A DNA stretch of 64,000 nt from Phascolomyces articulosus (lineage: Eukaryota > Mucoromycota > Mucoromycetes > Mucorales > Lichtheimiaceae): the NCBI GenBank assembly GCA_025677815.1, contig JAIXMP010000039.1, forward strand, positions 62,001 to 126,000. Direction: 5' to 3'. The position numbers were made by a program, and so were the translations under genes. Shown here piece by piece: positions 12,980-24,598 of this stretch (its first letter is position 1; every line of letters starts with the position of its first letter). Under the pieces are notes generated by a model. That model saw nothing but the letters and a program-made list of their open reading frames with translations. It was not told the origin of the DNA and ran no database searches.

Positions 12980-14801
12980 TTAGTGAGGTAAAAATCGAAG
13001 CTCAAGCAATTGATTGAAAGAGCAAACAGCTTTGCTCATAACCATAGTATCCTGGTAGAGACAATCCATATTATTTTTCAAATCAAAATAGCTATATGTT
13101 TTTGAATAAATAGTTGTTAGCGATTTCTTTTTTCATGATAGGAGATAAATGCAGGGGGGGGACTGATAAGTTTAAAATAAAACATGCATCTATCGTATTT
13201 TACTACTACTTACTCGTAATGATTGTTATTATCTCGAAGTCCCTTGTCAGAGTTGTAGCAATCATCTGTTTCAAGTCCATTTGGACAAACCACTATCATT
13301 GGATATTAAGAAAAATATGGAGTACGTTTTATATAGAATCCATGATAAAGGTAAATAATCAACGATTAGAATAAAAATATAACACAATTGTGTGATAATG
13401 CAGTGAAATGGAAATAAAACTACAGTTTAACTTACAAATTTCATCATTTTCTTGAATCCAGGATTCCTCACCGGCATGGCTGTACCCTAAATAGTTAACT
13501 AATTGGATAGGGCAATCTACGTATACTATTCATTTGTACAAACAAGCATTGGTTAATCAATGTACGGATAATAAGTAGAAAAACCATTGTATCACTGTTG
13601 TCATATTCACCCATTTCTCTTTCCAAAAAAAAAAATACATACAGTCTCGTCTGCTGGTGATACGATGATATGGAGCTCCTGATTCACTAGAATACTTCGC
13701 AAATCCTATATTACCCATACGGGGGGAAGCTATTTAAAATATAATTAAAATTAATATGATAGTCTTTGTATATTATTGAAAGCATATGTTTTTTTTTAAA
13801 AAAAAACTCTATATTATATTACCATATGAATAAATTGAAGCGTCAAAACCAAGTTCATGGAGATCAAGTCCATGAAGAGTTGCGAGGGCTCCACCAAGTG
13901 AGTGACTTTTCAATATATTAAAATGAAAAAAAAAAAGTTAGCTCAAAGGTTGTTATATGTTGTCAATGGTCCTTTTATTGTATTTACCCTGTAGTCGCCA
14001 CTGTATAACCAGGATACTTCATAATCTGTTCTTGAACAGCAGGTAAAATTTGAGGGGCAACTTCTTCATAACTTTTCATGAAACCTATATGAGTACCAGC
14101 ACAAAGAAAAGGTGATTAACATCTAGAACAAGATATATACTTTTTACAGTGTAAAAATATTTACCACGGTGGACTCGAACAAGGGGGCCTTGGTCTTTAT
14201 ATTCAGTTAACATAATATCACCATTCTTATTTTTTTACAATCATATTTATAATGGGAATATAGTCATGGTCATTAATCATGGGTACAACGACTTTTTTTT
14301 GTTTTACTTATCATTATCTATTCTAGTTGACTTACTGCATCAAAGTTTTTCTGTGTTTTTGAACCTTTTGTTATAAATTGATGATTAGTTCATGTTTAAT
14401 TTACAATATAGAAACAGCAGCAAAATGAAATGTTTTAATAATAATAATAATTTACCTCTAAATACGGATATGATACGTTTCATATCATCATCTCTCACTA
14501 CCATTGCATTTATATCATATTTTGGAGTAACAAACACTTGAACAATTTCCATATTGGATGTACGATCACAGTTGCCACACTCCCACTGACGATGAGGAAT
14601 CACACTATCACAGTATGAATTACCAGACAATGTCATGTAATACTTTAAATTGTCTACTTCATTCGGTGTTGCCGGATGAGGAGGTCCATTGGATCTATGA
14701 ATGAGGGGTAAAGAACCATTTACAACAAATGGACATAATAGAAAAAAGATGAAACCAAGAGCAACAGATATGTTGCTACAAATACGAGAATAAAACTTCA
14801 T
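12980..14801 (-). CDS. Secreted class 3 triacylglycerol lipase (Rhizopus/Rhizomucor type)
   Basis: This is an extracellular lipase hydrolysing triacylglycerols. Nine exons on the minus strand give about 327 residues: 14801-14456, 14364-14336, 14225-14165, 14084-13988, 13905-13823, 13729-13643, 13525-13436, 13292-13214 and 13091-12980. A hydrophobic N terminus (VALGFIFFLLCPFVVNG) is a signal peptide. The oxyanion-hole motif is FRGSKTQKNF; the nucleophile elbow is GHSLGG (Ser about 180, split by an intron). PRMGNIGFAKY, the Asp of TSRRD (about 234), GYSHAGEESWI, CPNGLETDDCYNSDKG and the HYDYF His (about 289) complete the Rhizomucor-type order, so the Ser-Asp-His triad is intact. Cys residues are frequent, consistent with disulfides. 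Exon 7 has two usable acceptors 9 bases apart (13525 or 13516). Confidence 0.9.
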
Positions 14802-16313
14802 TCCTGTATTTTAAGAAATTATAAATAAAGTATCTGTTTTTTTTTAAAAAAAAAAAAAAGGGAGAAGAAAAAAAAACCATGTATTTATATACCTTTTTCT
14901 TTCATTCTCGTTGCCAAGGATCGCGCGCGCGCATTTGTAAAATACCAGGAGCTAGAATTTTAAAGACTCCCTAATGATGTACAGAATTATCCCATTTTTT
15001 TTTGTCCCCTTAACTACTCACTTACTAAAACCTACCAACAGCCGCATACGTACGCATCATTTTATTTAGTTACTAATCGTTACCATTCGCAAAAGTCACC
15101 CTTCCTTCCGTTCGATACTGTCCGTAGAAAGAAAGTTCATGCTAATGTAGTTTTTTGCTGAGTTTTCGACATATAACCCAATTACTGTTGTTATACTATT
15201 ACTGTTCATCAATATCATGGTCCTTTCTTTTTTCTGATTTAGAAAAATAACTATACCTAACACGTTGTGCGATTTGCTTATTAACTCTAATAGTCTGTAT
15301 ATTTGAAAGATTATTACAATGGTAGAAAGCAGGGTTAAATGGAAAATGGACCAGCAGAAAGAGCACACCATATAAAAAAAGTATTAATAAAATTTAGATC
15401 TATGATCTTTTTTTTACGTTCTTCTTTAACATCATGTAATGGCAAAAAAACTGAATTAGATATTTTTCAACGAATCTCCTTAAATAGCAAAATCCATATT
15501 CACTAAAAGATTATATTAATACTAATTCAATGAATAAAATTGAAATAATAAACCATCATCAGTGATAATGGATTTATATTCTTCTAGTTTTTTTTTCAAA
15601 ACGAGGAAACATGTTTTTAGTACTGTATGATGATCATTTTTATTATATACAACTATGCTTATAGGAACATAATATAATGGATACTAATATAAGAAAATGA
15701 GCTTAATGGAAGGAATTAATACTCTTTCTTTGCTATACCCATTTTCCACAGAGATATTGACATTTATCATCTTGCCAGGCTGTTAAAATCAGCCTATGGT
15801 CATTATTTTCCATACACTGTTTTCACCATTTTTATGTACCCAAAATAATATCCGCTACGACTGATCAGTATTGATTGCTAAAACCCTAGTTTTGTGATAA
15901 TATCTCAAATAATAAGAAAATGGCATTGAATCTATAAGTTGTTGCACATAAGGATTCTTGACTTTATCCTCATCTCTTATTTTTGAATCTATATGTGTAA
16001 TATTAGCTTGTATTAACATCTTAGCCACGTTTTGTCAATTATTCTGTAAATGATATATCGGCTCACAAGCATTGATCTTCACTTAATCGCTATGGAAATA
16101 AGGAGATAACCGTTAATGGTAAAAAATGACTCTTGATGACAGCCAAATGCAGTAATAAGCTCCGCTTTGATTTTTACATCTCTGATCTTTTAAAGGAAAG
16201 AAATGAGATAAGATGCCGGTGCAGCTGGTACACAAACATTTTTTTCCCCTCCCACCCTCTCTCTCTCTCTCACACACACACTTTTTGACATATTCAAACT
16301 ATTCTATTCAATT
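14802..16313. other. Divergent promoter region, lipase / phosphoserine aminotransferase
   Basis: A (CG)n tract at 14922-14932 stands out in an otherwise AT-rich region about 120 bases before the lipase ATG. A pyrimidine block (CCCCTCCCACC then CT and CA repeats, 16246-16282) precedes the aminotransferase ATG. A 91-codon minus-strand frame at 15096-15371 has no family signature. No RNA gene is seen. Confidence 0.5.
16246..16282 (+). promoter_or_regulatory. Pyrimidine-rich core promoter/leader of phosphoserine aminotransferase
   Basis: A C-rich block followed by (CT)n and (CA)n ends about 32 bases before the start codon. Such CT-blocks commonly mark transcription starts in filamentous fungi; the role here is inferred from position only. 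Confidence 0.4.
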
Positions 16314-17687
16314 ATGGAACCTGTATACAATTTCGGTGCTGGCCCTGCTAAAATGTAAGTAAATCAAAGAGTGAAAAAGAAAAAATTGTGAAAGGAAAAA
16401 AGAGAGGGAGGGGTTTTATATATTTATTGAAAAACTTATATAAACAAATACTATAGTCCAGAAAGTGTGTTAAAACGCGCCCAAGTCGAGTTATTGAACT
16501 ATGGAAATACTGGCATGTCTGTTATGGAATTATCCCATCGTTCCAAAACATTTGGTGAAATTCTTGCCCGTACCAAGTCCAATTTACGCAACTTGTTAGA
16601 CATTCCCGACAATTACGAGATTTTATTCATGCAAGGTGGTGCCACCACTCAATTCTCTGCTATTTTCTACAACTTGGTCGCTGCCAAACAAGCTGCTATT
16701 GGAGAGGATAAAGATATTGCAGTCGATTATTTTGTGACAGGTTCTTGGTCCAACAAGGCATGTCAAGAAGCAGAACGATTATCCCAAGATATGCCTCACG
16801 TACGTGTGAACCGTGTTGCGGATGCAAAGAAATTGACAGGCAAATATGGTCAAGTCCCTGCTCAAGACACATGGCAATTGTCTGATCCAGAACAAACCGC
16901 TTATGTTTATTATTGTGATAATGAAACGGTACATGGTGTTGAATTTGCTAATGTACCCGAGGTGGATCCACGTGTTCCCTTGGTGGCTGATATGTCCAGT
17001 AACTTTTTGAGTCGACCTGTGGATGTCAAGAAATTTGGTGTGATTTATGGTGGCGCACAAAAGAACTTGGGTCCTGCTGGTGTGACCTTGGTGATTGTTC
17101 GTAAGGATTTGGTCGTGGATTTGAAAAAGGGACCTTTGCGACCACTTATGTTGGATTATCAAACCATGTTGGATAATGATTCCATGTATAATACCCCTCC
17201 CACCTTTGCTATCTATATGGTTGGTTTGACTCTTGAATGGTTATTAGAACATGGTGGATTAACTGGTATTCAAGTGGTGAATGCACGAAAATCAGGCAAA
17301 TTATATGATGCCATTGATCGTCTTTCTTTGTTCAAATCTCCAGTACAACCTGATTCCAGAAGTAAAATGAACGTCGTGTTCAACCTTACTACACCTGAAT
17401 TAGAAAAGGAATTTTTAAAGGGCGGTGAAGAAAGAAATATGGTTCAACTCAAGGGCCATCGTTCTGTTGGTATGTATAATGGAGGGGGAGGGTTGATGGG
17501 AAAAGTCACATCATTGGGAATGAGGGATTTTGCTATATGACTCAGTATCATGAGTTACTCATTGGATATAAATATCTTCTTCTTTATAGGTGGTGTACGT
17601 GCTTCTATTTACAATGCCATGCCAGAAGAACATATTGATAAATTGATTGAATACATGGAAGAATTCCAAAACCAACATGCTGCATAA
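16314..17687 (+). CDS. SER1: Phosphoserine aminotransferase (SerC/Ser1)
   Basis: This PLP enzyme (EC 2.6.1.52) converts 3-phosphohydroxypyruvate plus glutamate to phosphoserine in serine synthesis. Exons: 16314-16354, 16457-17469 and 17590-17687 (383 residues, normal for the family). The N terminus MEPVYNFGAGPAKIPESVL and LNYGNTGMSVMELSHRSKTF are hallmarks. FMQGGATTQFSAIFYNL binds the cofactor phosphate. The PLP lysine is in IYGGAQKNLGPAG (about Lys216), preceded by ADMSSNFLSRPVDV. C-terminal GHRSVGGVRASIYNAMP carries the substrate-phosphate Arg/His and is split by the last intron. It is divergent from the lipase. Confidence 0.96.
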
Positions 17688-18921
17688 AAAAAACCATCTT
17701 TCTGTATTTTGTTATCATATAGCCATTATCATTTATCTTCATATTAATTAAAAAAAAGTATCATCATCATGTGTGTTTTTGTATCGTATCATTAAATTAA
17801 TTCATCAATAGCAGAAATATCTTTTTCTTTATGCAATGTCTTTATGGAATAGTCAGTGGACGGTGTGATATTTATAGAATTATTTTCAGAGAAGCCCAAG
17901 GAAGCATCCAATGGAGCATTTTTGTAAAAAAATATACACAAACCTTCATGTGGATCCTAAAAACTATATTTTCTTCTTAAATATAAATTCTCTTTTTAAT
18001 TAATAATACAAAACAAAAAAAGATCACCCATTGTGGAATGTGTTGTAAGTGGTGATTTTATCATCAACAACTTTATTAAAACCTTATCTTCTTTCCTATT
18101 GTAATATTAATTTTATCATTTCATATTTTACTTTAAAAAGAATAGCGTGAATTGCTTCACAGTGCCATGTAGATATAGTAATCATAGTAATTATATATGC
18201 ACACGTTATTTTATTATTATATAAAATTTTATTTCTTGCATATTACAATGTCATAGGTATATTGGGTGTATTCAATGGTAATCAAGTGCTTTGTTTATTA
18301 TTTTCGTTCATGCAGAGAGCGACGATCAAACAAAGATCACGATTTTTTTTGGAACTGCGATTGTCAAAAAAAAAAAAAACTGATAGCGTGCTAAAAAACC
18401 TTATATCGTAAAAAATTAACTATAGTAATGGTGGTTTCTATTATTATATTTTTAAAACGTTGTCCATGGTATGCAATGTAATTACAATTATTATTGTAAT
18501 TATTCTTTGGAGAAGAAATCGGATAGCGGAGACCATCAGTAATAATAATGTTCATCAGTGATTCAGAGTTGCACACAAATAATATCAGTTATTTTAGTCA
18601 TATTTGACATATATTTTTAAATCGCACTCAAAGCAGGGTCTAGATTGATTACATGTCAATAACAACAATAATGTACATTTTTATCGTCATTATTCCAACA
18701 ATTAGTAAACATTAATAAAAACAGGTCTCCTTTTTTTCTTCTTCAATGTTCTGTTTTCTATCATATATTTACCACTTCTTTTAATAAAGATAGAAAGAGA
18801 GAAATACAATAGTAACGAAAGATTTTAAAAAAACTATATAAAGATTCATTTTCGAAGGGTTTATTTTTACTCTATTAATTATCACTCTTTTATTCTATCA
18901 AAAAAGAAAACATTAACAAAC
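17688..18921. other. Intergenic region upstream of the repeat-protein gene
   Basis: AT-rich. A perfect 9-bp stem with a 4-base loop lies at about 18481-18502 (AATTACAAT / ATTGTAATT). Otherwise nothing is recognised until the TATA box of the next gene. Confidence 0.5.
18835..18843 (+). promoter_or_regulatory. TATA box (TATATAAAG) of the secreted repeat-protein gene
   Basis: TATATAAAG lies 79 bases before the ATG and is followed by a T/C-rich stretch. This is one of the few canonical TATA boxes here and suggests strong or inducible expression. Confidence 0.55.
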
Positions 18922-19500
18922 ATGCATTACTATCGTTTTATTACTTTGGCTATTGCCACCGCTTTTGTCTTGACCTTGTCGAGTACTGTTGATGCTGCTA
19001 CAACTGGAAATAAAGTTAGTGGACGATACTATGAAGAACGTGGTGAACATGGCGAACATGGCAGATATGGTGATGACCATGGCAGATATGGTGACGACCA
19101 TGGCAGATATGGTGATGATCATGGTAGATACGGTGATGATCATGGTAGATACGGTGATGACCATGGCAGATATGGTGATGATCGTGGTAGATATGGTGAT
19201 GACCATGGCAGATATGGTAATGGCCGTGACAAATATGATGATGACCGTGGCAAATATAGTGGCGGTCATAATCACCGTGATGGTGATTATCGTATTCCTA
19301 TGGAATTTGAGCGTCGTAGCGAACGACAAGGCAATGCTGCTGTTGAACGTCAATCCTTCAGTGCAACCGGCAATTACGTACATAATGTTGCGCGAGGTGA
19401 TAATCAGGCTGGTGATCGCCCTGCTCCTAACGCTGGACAAAAGCCAGATGAAGTTGAAGAAGAATCACGAGAAGAAGAATCACGTGGCGCTGAAGCTTAG
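18922..19500 (+). CDS. Secreted Gly/Asp/His-rich heptapeptide-repeat protein
   Basis: This intronless gene encodes 192 residues, with function unknown. The N terminus (HYYRFITLAIATAFVLTLSSTVDA) is a typical signal peptide with a likely cut after VDA. Residues 47-123 are eleven tandem heptads of consensus G-R-Y-G-D-D-H, the first seven or eight nearly perfect and the last three degenerate (DKYDDDR, GKYSGGH). The C-terminal part is charged and ends in a Glu/Arg-rich tail. Tyr, Gly and Asp/His richness suggests a structural cell-wall or extracellular matrix protein, or metal binding; this is inference. A TATA box lies upstream and AATAAA 69 bases after the stop. The 21-base periodicity keeps all frames open on both strands, creating spurious overlapping frames. 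Confidence 0.8.
   Translation: MHYYRFITLAIATAFVLTLSSTVDAATTGNKVSGRYYEERGEHGEHGRYGDDHGRYGDDHGRYGDDHGRYGDDHGRYGDDHGRYGDDRGRYGDDHGRYGNGRDKYDDDRGKYSGGHNHRDGDYRIPMEFERRSERQGNAAVERQSFSATGNYVHNVARGDNQAGDRPAPNAGQKPDEVEEESREEESRGAEA
19060..19290 (+). repeat. 21-bp tandem repeats (11 units) encoding G-R-Y-G-D-D-H
   Basis: Eleven 21-base units follow one another in frame. Units differ mainly at third codon positions (for example GAT/GAC and GGC/GGT), so the repeats are diversified yet constrained at the protein level. Confidence 0.9.
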
Positions 19501-19568
19501 AAGAAAGATACCACATCACATCATTTTACCCTTTTTGTTTTGTCCAAATCATAATTATTTAAATAATC

Positions 19569-19574
19569 AATAAA
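19569..19574 (+). promoter_or_regulatory. Polyadenylation signal AATAAA
   Basis: AATAAA sits 69 bases downstream of the repeat-protein stop codon, a normal distance for a fungal 3' end. Confidence 0.5.
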
Positions 19575-19762
19575 GATATTATGTTTGAAATGATACTTAT
19601 TAATATTGAAAAATACTGTTTGTTTGAATTAATAATAATAATAAAAGAGAGACTATTTACAGATGAAATAAAAAGAAGAAATTACTTTTTTGAATATATA
19701 AAATAGAAATTATGTGTTTGCAAAGTATATACATTAACTACAAAAAAAAAAAAATTATAATA

Positions 19763-20986
19763 TTAAGCTGCTGCAACTTGTCGTAACCAAAATATGGTTT
19801 TCATTTGAGTAGTAGAATCATCAGAAGCTGAACGCTGTTCTTGTTCATTACTAGCACCATTACAATCCGTCGTTGCGTTATTACTGATAATGTCGTTGGT
19901 ATCAGTAGTAGTAGTAGGGCGACCACCATACCATTGTTCAAAATATTCCAATGTTTCTCTAGCGAGATCCATTACCACTTGACTATTTTCATTATCTGAT
20001 GAAGAATACCTTTCTTCTTCATCATGAGTATCATAACGAGAATGCATCTTATATCGACGTTGACGCATCCAGTGTCGTCTTTCTGTTGGTCTTACAGGAT
20101 AATGTTGTTTATAAAGCAACATGGATCGTTCATGTTGAGCCCATAATTCCTTCATATAAGGACTCATTCTTTGCACCGCATTCGAGATGATTTCACTTTC
20201 TATCAAGGGTGGCCAGCACTCTGGAATTGTTGGTGTAACACCATTGTCGGATATGCGCGTTGTTGATAATAGCGATGCTAATGTGGTCAAATTTGTATAC
20301 ATGATTTTTTGTGGGAATAATCCACGGACTGAGTTTGTAGTACTTGTGTTACCACAATGAGCAAATGATCGACCTTCTTTTCGTTGTTGGTCTGTTTTGA
20401 CATGTTGGGAATTATTTTTAGTATAAGAGGACGAAGAAGACGATGATGCTATAATGTCTTCATGTGTTGTTTGTTTTTGTTGGCGTGGGACCACCAGACT
20501 AATACAAATAACTGTTTGTAGTAAAAAATGAGTAGATAACCAAATACAACAAATGGCATGTAAGGTTTCGGTGGAGTCGTACAAATTCCTCGTTGTCGTT
20601 TTCATAGCTGTTGTTGTTGTTGTTGTTGTTGTAGGTCGTTTATTGGTTATTAATAATGACGGTGATACAGTATCAATGTCTTGTTCTGTTGTTGTAGTAA
20701 ATGAAGAACTAGTACCACTGTCACTAAAATGATTGGTGAGGATGGTGGATGATGCAGTGGATGACGTAGAAGAGGATGTAAACGAGGACCGGCTCGAAGA
20801 GGATACAGATGAAATTGTATGTTCATTTTCTTTTTCATTTTTATTCTGCTCTTTTCGTTGAGAGTGGTGAATAATAATAGTAGTAGGAGGATGTTCTGAA
20901 TCATTATTATTACGTGTCTCATTCACCCAATCGAACGGATGTCGTAGCCAGTTTTTAATTAGTGGATTATTACTATTACTATTACT

Positions 20987-21028
<42 letters not shown>

Positions 21029-21601
21029 GCGCGTGACAGATGGTAAAGTTGTTGTTATTTGGGAACTAGAAGTAGTAGAAGGAAGTGGAATACGGGAAAT
21101 GACATGCGTTTTATTTGATCGATGCCGATGATGATTACTGTCAACCATTCTTGTCTTAGTATCTACCACTGTCAAATCCGATTGTTTTTGTTGTTTTTTA
21201 AGTTTGTCCTTTGATTTTTCCGGGTTCACTGAATTTCGACGATATAGGGATGTCCACCAAGTACAACTATTTGTAGTAAAACCTGGACGAATTAATAATC
21301 GACGTGTATTATTATTATTATTAGGGCTGGTTGTATGTTGTTGCTTATGATGTATTAAGGATATAGCAGTAGTAGATGAATGTTGGTGAGATGTTGTTAC
21401 ACAACTACTACTATTATTCAGAGTAGTAGTGGTAGTATATTCTTCTGGCTGTTGTTGTTGAGATCGAGATTGATGAGCTAAAGAAGAAAGTGATGAAGTC
21501 CATGATGAAATGCGGGGAAAAGATTTTTTCTTGTTCTGCTGATGATGAAAATGATGATGTTTTTTAATATTTTGTTCTTTAAGTGACTTTCTATTATTCA
21601 T
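19763..21601 (-). CDS. Low-complexity protein with one hydrophobic segment (orphan)
   Basis: This is a single long frame of 612 residues that I do not recognise. The N-terminal half is rich in Ser, Thr, Asn, His and Gln, with a run of about 14 Asn (residues about 191-204, GTT repeats on the plus strand). A hydrophobic segment, LHAICCIWLSTHFLLQTVICISLVV, at about residues 347-371 could be a membrane anchor. The C-terminal part looks more structured: TPTIPECWPPLIESEIISNA, then MSPYMKELWAQHERSMLLYK and DLARETLEYFEQWYGG. The length of the open frame and its conserved-looking C terminus support a real gene; the absence of introns is unlike most neighbours. Function is unknown. Confidence 0.65.
20985..21030. 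repeat. (GTT)n trinucleotide repeat (poly-Asn on the minus strand)
   Basis: About 14 GTT units lie inside the orphan gene and encode a poly-Asn run. The tract is likely length-polymorphic between strains. Confidence 0.9.
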
Positions 21602-24598
21602 TGATGATGAAGAAGATGATGATATAATACTCGTTTATCAATAATAAAAGAAGGAACAAAAACGTGAATGGATTTTTTATAAAGTAATTGGAATGGATCG
21701 TAGTTAAAAGAAAAAAGAAAGAAAAAGGACAATGCTCTCGTTTTTTTTTTTATTCATCCTCTTCTTTTTCTTCTTCTTTAAAAAAATGCTCCTTTTTTTC
21801 AATATTATTTAAAGAGAATGTATATATAGACCTTCTCTTGTTGAATAACCAGAAAGAAAAGCTCTCCTTGAAAAGATTAGGAAGAATAATGTTGTTATTG
21901 CTACCCAAAGTGGAAACGATCAACACTATCCATTTTCTTTTCTGGTTCGAAAAGAGCAATCAATTCAAATCAGTATAAAAACTCTATTTATCATATACGA
22001 ACAATAGAAGGAGGAATCATAACTTTCTAAATGTGTATATAGTAAGAACAAGTGGATAAATCTTAAAAAAAATAGCATTGACTATTGAAAGATGGTCTTT
22101 TTCGGTGAAAACATATTTGTTTAGAAAGAAGTGAAATATCAGTGGCAGTATATATGAGGAGTACCATGCTTTTGAAAAAAAAAAGTATAACTTTATTTTC
22201 TTACTTTTGGGAATCACAAAACAGAAAGTTTATATTACATGTGTGAGTGGTGACTATCTGTATGTGTTGCCTTTTGGAAGAAGGGGACTAATGCTAGTAT
22301 AAAGGTATTTGAGTTAATCGATCGTACATAATAATACTGATACCATTCTTCCTTATATACATTATAACTGTGAAATGGAGAAGATGTTTTAATTTTAGGC
22401 AAATAATATGATAAGTAGAAAAGAAAAGTATGTAAAATGTTATATTTAATACCATCATCATTCATCATCAATGGTCAAAAATACACTTTTCTCTTTTTAT
22501 ATTCTTGACTCCTTATCATGGTTCAATGACTTTGGGTAATAATAATGATTATAATGTTGATGATGGCGTTCTGAGCCATTCATTCTTTTATTATAATCTC
22601 GTGGCATTTCTCTTGACAAGGATAATTCCCTAGAGGAGAGAAATGTTCTGTGTATTGCTTTTATATGAATAGTTTTTTTATCTACCCTGAAAAATTTTGG
22701 CTTTGCATCTTTATCAGCACATCACTTTAATATCATCATTATTATTACTGATAGTACGAATTATTTATATCTGAATAAAAGACGTTATCAAAAGGAGAGC
22801 GTATAAAATCATCAAGAAAAGAAGAAGGGGTATATAAATAGTATTCCTATTCAATCATCAAATGTAAAAGAAAAATAAGGAGAGAGAAAAAATAAACCCC
22901 ATCCATTCTTCTACTATATTCGATTGTTATTATCGTCTCGATGAACCTATAATAATGAAGTATCATGTCCATGATGGTTCATCATATGGATCGAATGATG
23001 GAATCACCATAGAATCATCATAATAAATAGAAATTAATTATTTCTCGGAGAAGAATTTAAAAAGTGTGAAGATCATTAATGGTGTTGTGCGACAATGCTG
23101 TCCAAAAACAACCCGTGTGCTCAATGTGTGTTATTGTTGTTGTTGTTTGTAAGATTATAATAAAGTTTATTATCGTTAAAAATGATAAAAAAGAAAGAGA
23201 TAGCTGGGTCTCGGTCGGGTCCATTTCTTTTATGAAAAAAGTACTCGATTCATTCCTTTTGAAAAAAAAAATAGGCCCTTTTTTTTTGTGTTAGTGTCTC
23301 ATCTCCTTGGTTCCCTTCTCCTTTATTATTATCATGGATATGGAAAATAATAATATTATTATGATAGTGTTGATGATGATGATGAGTTAATAAACATAAA
23401 GTAATTAATGCAAAACCTTAACAATATCATGAACAATAAAAGGTTAGGATCGACAACAAGCAGCAACAGGTGACGATGGTAATGATGATACCATGTACAG
23501 AATAAACTATTTTTTTTTCTTTTGGATCGGGTTTGATTTAAAAAAAATATGCAAAATGATGAAGTTAGTTTAGGGAGTAAAAGAAGATAAATAGTGAATG
23601 TCATGATGACGGTGATAGAAGACGATGGTTGAGAATATCGCACAGGCCAATATGTAAAATAGGTGCTAGATTAAAGACTCCGGTATTCCGCATGATTTGA
23701 ACTTGATGGTTATACAAAAACAAAAACAATAATACATGATCGAAACTATTCTTTCTTTTATAATAAAGAGGTATTGAATGTTAAATAAGACTTGTATAAA
23801 TAAATGAATATAATATAATAACGCTAATAAGAACAGGTTTTTTTTTGACAGGTTTGGTGGTGGTTGTTATGGGATTTTCGATCGGTTTAAAATAATTTTT
23901 GGCTTTTCTTGTCCGTGCTCGTCTCCATACTAATCAAACTTGTGAAACAAAAGTTACACATAATTAATGAGTTTTTATGTGAAATAATGAAGAGCTCCTC
24001 TACTTCTCTTCTAACTCTTCTACTAACCTCTTCCCTCGTCCCTTCTCCTGCTCCCCCCTTTTTTTTTATCATATTCGTCATCTTCAATGCTGTCATTGGC
24101 AAAAAAGAAAAATTTAAGGCTTTTCTCGGCAATGCATATGAAAAGGAATATTTTCATTCCCAAAAATGAGATAACACCACCCACCACTTATTATCATCCA
24201 ATTCAAAAATCATTATAACCATGTGTGACTTATTAACACTCGTGTAGACCCCAAAAAAGCTTATATATTTGTTCAATTAGAATAGGCCCTTATTTAACCA
24301 ATCATGATTCATCACCATCCTCTTGGTTCCTTTTTTCTTTTTTATATAGTGATATTTAATTTTTTGGGGGTTTGGAAGAAGCATATTAAAAGCAAAAAAA
24401 ATCTGGCCCTGAATTTTTATTTTTTTATAGAGTGGAAAAAAAAAGTATTTCAATTGAAAGAAAACCTACTTTTTTTTTGTTCTTTCTCTCTTTTTTCCTT
24501 GCAAGCCAAAAAAAAAACAACTTCTTGGTTTCATATTTATCATCAACTTTCTTTTTTTGATATCGACCTCCTTCTTTTTCTTGATATTCAAAACAACA
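21602..24598. other. 3 kb intergenic region between divergent genes
   Basis: This is a long AT-rich spacer. Several frames of 60-100 codons occur on both strands (for example 21688-21978, 23359-23643, 24304-24618) but are dominated by Phe/Leu/Lys from homopolymer runs and have no domain or splice structure. I see no tRNA, rRNA or mobile element. The last 300 bases are T-rich and probably form the IPK promoter and leader. Confidence 0.5.

Noticed and set aside
18913..19440. 175-codon frame antisense to the heptapeptide-repeat gene, and a 194-codon frame in another forward frame
   Set aside because: The 21-base repeats keep every frame open. These frames are Met/Thr/Ile repeats that mirror the real gene and lack a signal peptide or promoter.
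24557..24598. Upstream in-frame Met extending the isopentenyl phosphate kinase by 14 residues
   Set aside because: The extension is Phe-rich leader sequence. The conserved fold begins exactly at the ATG at 24599, which has the better context.
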